A DNA stretch of 18,601 nt from Kordia sp045105435 (GTDB taxonomy: Bacteria > Bacteroidota > Bacteroidia > Flavobacteriales > Flavobacteriaceae): the NCBI RefSeq assembly GCF_045105435.1, contig NZ_JBGCDL010000392.1, forward strand, positions 1-18,601. The letters are read 5' to 3'. A program made the translations under genes and the position numbers. Positions 14,419 to 18,601 of the stretch are shown here, in pieces. Every line of letters starts with the position of its first letter. Positions within the stretch are counted from its first letter, which is position 1. Below the pieces are notes generated by a model. The model did not search any database and was not told the origin of the DNA. It saw only the letters and a list, made by a program, of their open reading frames with translations.

Positions 14419-15402
14419 ATGGTATTGTTAAATAGATGGTTTCTTTTCTCGTTTCTTTTTTACTGTAATTTATGGCTACATGCGCAAGACTACGCAACAG
14501 TTGATAAGGTAGTCGCAACATATCCTTCATCATTTCAATCTATTGAAAAATTTGCAGATCGCATCGAAAAAGATTTTACTACAGATGCAACTAAAGTGCG
14601 TGCCGCGTATTATTGGATAGCACATCATATTCAATACAATTATAAAATAGTAGGATCGAGCAAAACTGGATATCCTACAATTACAATCAATACGTACGAA
14701 AGCGAAGACGAATTTCATTATAAATATAAAAAAGTATATGCTACGTATGCATTGCAATATAAAGCCGCTGTTTGTGAAGGGTATGCTCAGTTATTATTTT
14801 ACGTGTGTGAAGAACTTGGTATCAAAGCAACTGTCATTAAAGGAAATGCGATAACTTCTGGACATCGATACGGATTGATTCCTAGAAATACAAATCACGC
14901 GTGGAATGCGGTCTTTTTTAATGATAAATGGAATTTAATTGACGCCACATGGTCCACAGGAAATGAACGTGACAAACCTAATCATGTCGATTTTCATGAC
15001 ACTTATTTTTGTATTTCTCCTCAAAAAATGATTCTGAATCACTTTCCTAAAGATCCAAAATGGCAATTGCTAAAAACACCAATGACAAAGAAAGCGTTTT
15101 TTACACAACCCATTATATATAGTGAGTATTTGGCTTTAGATATAGCTTTAAGTAAAAACACAAAAGGATTGATTAAAGCAAAAGTAAACGGATTTATTAG
15201 ATTGCGTTTTACAAAAATTGATACGACTAAAAAGTATTATTACTCGTTTTCTAAAGATGAATATTCTAAACAATTAACATTTACAAAAGCTGGAAACGAA
15301 TACATTACCAACATTCCGTTCAAAAGTACTAAAAGAGATTTTTTAAGTATTTTTTCAGAGTCTTCCGGTATGCTTAGATTTCGCATACTTCCAACACAGT
15401 AA
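14419..15402 (+). CDS. Secreted transglutaminase-like (papain-fold) protein
   Basis: This 327-residue protein has a signal peptide (LFSFLFYCNLWLHAQ, cleavage near residue 23) and a transglutaminase-like domain (about 50-185). The catalytic triad can be read: Cys119 in AAVCEGYAQLL, His160 in NHAWNAV and Asp175 in LIDATWS. A C-terminal region of about 130 residues looks beta-rich and matches nothing I know. Bacterial members act as proteases, amidases or cross-linking enzymes in the periplasm or outside the cell; the substrate cannot be told. It is divergent from regulator 2 (133 nt between starts) and convergent with the histidine kinases, its stop lying only 3 nt from theirs with no hairpin between. 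Confidence 0.88.
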   Translation: MVLLNRWFLFSFLFYCNLWLHAQDYATVDKVVATYPSSFQSIEKFADRIEKDFTTDATKVRAAYYWIAHHIQYNYKIVGSSKTGYPTITINTYESEDEFHYKYKKVYATYALQYKAAVCEGYAQLLFYVCEELGIKATVIKGNAITSGHRYGLIPRNTNHAWNAVFFNDKWNLIDATWSTGNERDKPNHVDFHDTYFCISPQKMILNHFPKDPKWQLLKTPMTKKAFFTQPIIYSEYLALDIALSKNTKGLIKAKVNGFIRLRFTKIDTTKKYYYSFSKDEYSKQLTFTKAGNEYITNIPFKSTKRDFLSIFSESSGMLRFRILPTQ

Positions 15403-15405
15403 TTC

Positions 15406-16683
15406 CTATTTGGGCAAGGTAAATATGAACGTCGCGCCATTACCTTCACTACTTTCTAAAGAAATTTCACCTTCGTTTCGTTCAATGATTTTTTTCACCA
15501 AAGCCAATCCAATTCCTATGGCTTCTCCATCTGTCTCTACTTTTAATTTTTGAAAAAGTTCAAAGATTTTTTTATGATATTTTGCTGGAATTCCTGGTCC
15601 GTTATCTTTTATAAAAAACGTATGATTATGTTTACTGACTTCGTAATTAATAGTAATTTCTATTTGTTCTTTATCGGTATGTTTGATGGCATTCTGAAGT
15701 AAATTTAGAAACACTTGCTGCATTTGCAATTCATTAAACACAAGTCGTGGTAATTTTTTTTCGAGCGAAATAGAAATGTGTTCTTTTGAGATACTATTAA
15801 CAATGCGTTTTACAAGTGTATGTACATTAATTTCTTTTACAGCCTGATCTGATTCCGCTTGAAGTGAATAGTTTAAAATACCTTCTACTAGCAAATCCAT
15901 TTGTGTGACTTGACTTTTGATTTGCTGTAAACTTTTTAGGGCTTTTCCATTCAATTGTTCATCTTCGTCATCTGAAAGCCAATCAGTTAATGTGTATATA
16001 TTTCGCAACGGACGTTTTAAATCGTGCGAAACTACATAGGCAAATTCTTCTAAATCTCTGTTTTTATCTAATAGTTCTTTGGCGCGAATTTCTAAATCGT
16101 TCGTACGTTGTTTCACGGTATCTTCCAAATTTTCATTCAGCGCTTCTGTCTCTTTACGGTAGCGAATAAATATATTCATCATCCAAAAAGAACACATAAA
16201 AATAGCTATTGCCGATAGTAATATGGCAGTTTTATACACTGTATTTATATCATTTAGATATACAGCATACGCTAAATGTATTGTTTCTGTAGCACTATAA
16301 ATAAGTACTAAAATTCGATTACTCAATAATAATACGGAACCAAAAATAAACACATAAGTAACCAGTAAAATATCAAGCGAAAAATTGTTTAAATAGATTG
16401 CATACGTCAAGTAATGCTGAAATGCCATTGTTACTCCGAAAACGAACCAACCGTAGTGTTCTAGAATGAATTTTGACTTGAAACTCGGTAAAATTCCAAT
16501 GATTAAAAAGAGAATAGAAAAGATAATATTTCCATAAAAAGGCAATATAATTTCTGGATTATAATATTTCATAATCTCCAGATATACAAACGTACTTGGC
16601 GCACCTAGACATAGCGTTATATAGCTATTCTTTATTTCAAAAGGCTCTAATGCGCCTAGGTTTTTAAATACGCTTTTTATCAT
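15406..16683 (-). CDS. Multi-span membrane sensor histidine kinase 1 (downstream paralogue)
   Basis: This 425-residue kinase has about six membrane spans in residues 20-170, a short coiled coil, a HisKA domain with phospho-acceptor His220 in VVSHDLKRPLRN, and a HATPase domain with N-box LLQNAIKH, G1 DNGPGI, F-box IFELFQKL and G2 GIGLALVKKI. No HAMP, PAS or receiver domain is seen. The frame extends five codons upstream to a TTG (16698), but the ATG at 16683 aligns with the start of its paralogue and is preferred. It lies 28 nt after the paralogue's stop, so both share an operon. No response regulator is encoded nearby, so the partner is elsewhere. The sensory input is unknown; the spans may themselves form the sensor. 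Confidence 0.92.
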   Translation of the reverse strand: MIKSVFKNLGALEPFEIKNSYITLCLGAPSTFVYLEIMKYYNPEIILPFYGNIIFSILFLIIGILPSFKSKFILEHYGWFVFGVTMAFQHYLTYAIYLNNFSLDILLVTYVFIFGSVLLLSNRILVLIYSATETIHLAYAVYLNDINTVYKTAILLSAIAIFMCSFWMMNIFIRYRKETEALNENLEDTVKQRTNDLEIRAKELLDKNRDLEEFAYVVSHDLKRPLRNIYTLTDWLSDDEDEQLNGKALKSLQQIKSQVTQMDLLVEGILNYSLQAESDQAVKEINVHTLVKRIVNSISKEHISISLEKKLPRLVFNELQMQQVFLNLLQNAIKHTDKEQIEITINYEVSKHNHTFFIKDNGPGIPAKYHKKIFELFQKLKVETDGEAIGIGLALVKKIIERNEGEISLESSEGNGATFIFTLPK

Positions 16684-16711
16684 GGTAATAGTATGCAATC
16701 CTTTTTAAAAA

Positions 16712-18007
16712 TCAATTTTCAACTGCTGTTGGAATTGTAAATATGAAAGTTGTTCCTTTCCCTAATTCGCTTGCTACACTAATTGTTCCGCCATTTCGTT
16801 CAATGATTTTCTTTACCAATGCCAAACCAATTCCTATGGAATCAATCTCAGATTTGACTTCTAGTTTTTGAAATAATTCAAAGATTTTTTTGTGATATTT
16901 CTCATTAATTCCAGGTCCATTATCTTGTATCGAGAACTGATGTCCATCTTGTGTGAGTTGATATTTAATATGAATTTCAACCAATTCTTTGTCATTATGT
17001 TTGATGGCATTCTGAATCAAATTTTGAAAGACTTGAAGTAATTGCGATTCGTTAAAAATGACTTTTGGTAGCGTATTTTCTGTATGAATTGAAACCTTTT
17101 CACTAGCATTCACCGCAATAATTCTGTTCACTAATGATTGTGCATCTACGTTACTTACCGATCGTTCTTTGTCCATTTGCAACGAATAATTCAGAATTCC
17201 TTCAACCAATAAATCCATTTGTGTTACTTGCTCTTTAATAAGTTGCAAACTTTGATTGGTTTCCTCGTTAAATTGATATTCGGTATCATCAGTAAGCCAA
17301 TCGGTTAAAGTATAAATATTTCGCAACGGACGTTTTAAATCGTGTGAAACTACATAGGCAAATTCTTCTAAATCCTTGTTCTTTCGAAGTAATTCTTTCG
17401 CTCTTGTCTCCAAATCTTCGGTACGTTGCGCAATGCGTTCTTCCAACTGCACATTGACAGTTTCCAATTTTTTTCGGTAGCGAATCAATCCATTCATCAC
17501 CAAAAAAGAAAAGATAAAAATAGTACTCATTGATGTCAAAATGGCACTTTTTTCCATACTACCCCAATCCGAATAATACACTCTATATGATAAATGAATC
17601 AATTGAGAAGCACTAAAAATAATGACTAACAAACGATTGCTCAACAATAAAACTGCTCCAAAAATAAAGACATACGTCACTAACAAATAGTCAAGTGAAA
17701 AGTTATTTAATGCAGTTGTATACGTGAGGTAATACTGGAAAATGATGAGACTTACAAAGGTAATCCACCCGTAAATTTCATCGAGAAATGCATTTTTGAA
17801 ATACGGAATAATTCCTACTATAACAAACCAAGATGTAAACACAATTTCTCCATGATATGGAATGTTTAATGTGGGATTGTAATACAACATGATCAACACA
17901 TAAATGTAGGTGCTTGGTCCTGCAAGTAAAAATGTGAGGCCACTATTTTTTATTTCAAAGCGTTCAAGTCGCCCAATATCGCTAAGATATTTTAAAACTT
18001 TTGCCAA
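16712..18007 (-). CDS. Multi-span membrane sensor histidine kinase 2 (upstream paralogue, TTG start)
   Basis: This 431-residue paralogue of the kinase downstream has the same six-span N-terminal part, coiled coil, HisKA domain (His222 in VVSHDLKRPLRN) and HATPase domain (IQNAIKH, DNGPGI, IFELFQKL, GIGLALVKKI). The start is TTG at 18007: an in-frame TAG stands immediately before it, there is no ATG or GTG within the first 38 codons, and the N-terminus (LERFEIKNS) aligns with the ATG-started paralogue (LEPFEIKNS). It is the first gene of the two-kinase operon; no clear TAnnTTTG box was found before it. Confidence 0.92.
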   Translation of the reverse strand: MAKVLKYLSDIGRLERFEIKNSGLTFLLAGPSTYIYVLIMLYYNPTLNIPYHGEIVFTSWFVIVGIIPYFKNAFLDEIYGWITFVSLIIFQYYLTYTTALNNFSLDYLLVTYVFIFGAVLLLSNRLLVIIFSASQLIHLSYRVYYSDWGSMEKSAILTSMSTIFIFSFLVMNGLIRYRKKLETVNVQLEERIAQRTEDLETRAKELLRKNKDLEEFAYVVSHDLKRPLRNIYTLTDWLTDDTEYQFNEETNQSLQLIKEQVTQMDLLVEGILNYSLQMDKERSVSNVDAQSLVNRIIAVNASEKVSIHTENTLPKVIFNESQLLQVFQNLIQNAIKHNDKELVEIHIKYQLTQDGHQFSIQDNGPGINEKYHKKIFELFQKLEVKSEIDSIGIGLALVKKIIERNGGTISVASELGKGTTFIFTIPTAVEN

Positions 18008-18290
18008 CTAAATTAATTTTAGGTTAAGTTTTTAAAGTTATGGAAATGATTTTAAATAGTCTTCATTCTTTTAAAATTATATAGAAGCGAGCTTATTTTT
18101 AAAGAAATTTCTTTCTTATTATTCGGAAAATGATGAATTTTTTAATTTTATCTACATATTATTTCTTTTACAAAAATCTGCTAATTCTATTTTTAATAAT
18201 TCTAAGACCGTTTTATTCAACAGAAAAATCATTTTTCACTTGTACAATTAACAATTTTTATTTTACTTTGCATTTCAAAGTACTTTTAAA
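18008..18290. other. Intergenic region between kinase 2 and the right-edge gene
   Basis: This is a 283-base, very AT-rich stretch between divergent genes. Apart from the inverted repeat at its right end I see no promoter box for the kinase operon, no small gene and no RNA structure I can support. Confidence 0.5.
18264..18282 (+). promoter_or_regulatory. Perfect inverted repeat overlapping a probable promoter
   Basis: TACTTTG and CAAAGTA form perfect 7-base arms around the spacer CATTT, ending 8 nt before the ATG at 18291. The left arm itself resembles a -7 element (TA-n-TTTG, one base short). A dimeric repressor bound here would block transcription. Genes of this type are often followed by a small winged-helix regulator, which would be the natural candidate, but that gene would lie outside the window. 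Confidence 0.5.
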
Positions 18291-18601
18291 ATGACATCAT
18301 CAGACTATCTAAAAGACATTAAAGAGATTAAGAATCTCATGAATAAATCATCTCGGTTTATTTCATTAAGCGGACTTTCTGGCATCATGGCAGGAATTTA
18401 CGCCCTAGTTGGCGCTTGGTTTGCGCATCAAGTATTGCACACTTCTTATGAAGTTGAAAGCACAACATACAACAGAAATACTTCCATTTTTACTGACGAT
18501 ATTACCTTAAAACTTTTCGCAATTGCAAGTATTGTTTTGTTTTTGGCTGTTGTGACAGGAATCATCTTAACACAGCGAAAAGCACGAAAAAATGGAGAAC
18601 G
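18291..18601 (+). CDS. Membrane protein of unknown function, 3' end outside window
   Basis: The frame is open from the ATG at 18291 to the right edge (103 codons). The start, TSSDYLKDIKEIKNLMNKSSRF followed by ISLSGLSGIMAGIYALVGAWFAHQVL, gives an amphipathic N-terminal helix and a first membrane span (about 24-46). After a loop of about 25 residues there is a second span (about 75-95, LFAIASIVLFLAVVTGIIL) and a basic cytoplasmic segment. I recognise it as a widespread uncharacterised flavobacterial membrane protein, usually about twice this length. The inverted repeat next to its start suggests a repressor-controlled gene. Confidence 0.75.
   Translation, partial: MTSSDYLKDIKEIKNLMNKSSRFISLSGLSGIMAGIYALVGAWFAHQVLHTSYEVESTTYNRNTSIFTDDITLKLFAIASIVLFLAVVTGIILTQRKARKNGE

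Noticed and set aside
14419..15402. Transglutaminase-like protein as the processing enzyme for the neighbouring peptides
   Set aside because: It is on the other strand, convergent with unrelated kinases, and nothing but proximity links it to the precursors.

Overview
The window is AT-rich DNA from a marine-type member of the Flavobacteriaceae (Bacteroidota). Kordia or a close relative is plausible, but the sequence alone does not prove it. Supporting signs are Bacteroidota-type promoter boxes (TAnnTTTG) in front of several genes, almost no Shine-Dalgarno sequences, a DUF4836-type lipoprotein, and membrane-anchored TPR/AraC-type regulators. No rRNA, tRNA, CRISPR array or transposase was found.

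Left part (1-3945, all minus strand): a SAM-dependent methyltransferase that runs off the left edge, a small membrane protein whose 3' end overlaps it by 11 bases, a small YgjV-like membrane protein, and typA/bipA, which ends in a very clear hairpin terminator. Middle left (4367-8722, plus strand): a methionine-rich lipoprotein, an ABC ATPase and an FtsX-like permease, closely spaced, followed by kdsA for the Kdo step of lipopolysaccharide synthesis, which has its own promoter. A small DUF1801-type gene follows on the minus strand.

The most interesting part is 9320-14285 (minus strand). It holds two copies of a module made of a long regulator (signal peptide, TPR repeats, one membrane span, C-terminal AraC-type helix-turn-helix) followed by one or more small Cys-containing peptide genes. 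The peptides have the lysine-rich leader of Bacteroidota RiPP precursors ('class I lanthipeptide' type). Regulator 2 is followed by two sister precursors, one intact and one interrupted by a single in-frame TAA. Regulator 1 is followed by an unrelated-core precursor with eight Cys. All three peptide genes have a TAnnTTTG box and, 38-39 nt upstream of it, a similar AT-rich near-palindrome. No modification enzyme, protease or exporter is encoded here, so maturation would have to be supplied from elsewhere. The layout resembles a sensor paired with its peptide, and a peptide-sensing or self-regulating role is a testable inference.

Right part: a secreted transglutaminase-like protein (plus strand) converges with two tandem paralogous membrane histidine kinases (minus strand, the upstream one starting with TTG), with no response regulator next to them. 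At the right edge a membrane protein gene begins, directly preceded by a perfect 7-bp-arm inverted repeat.
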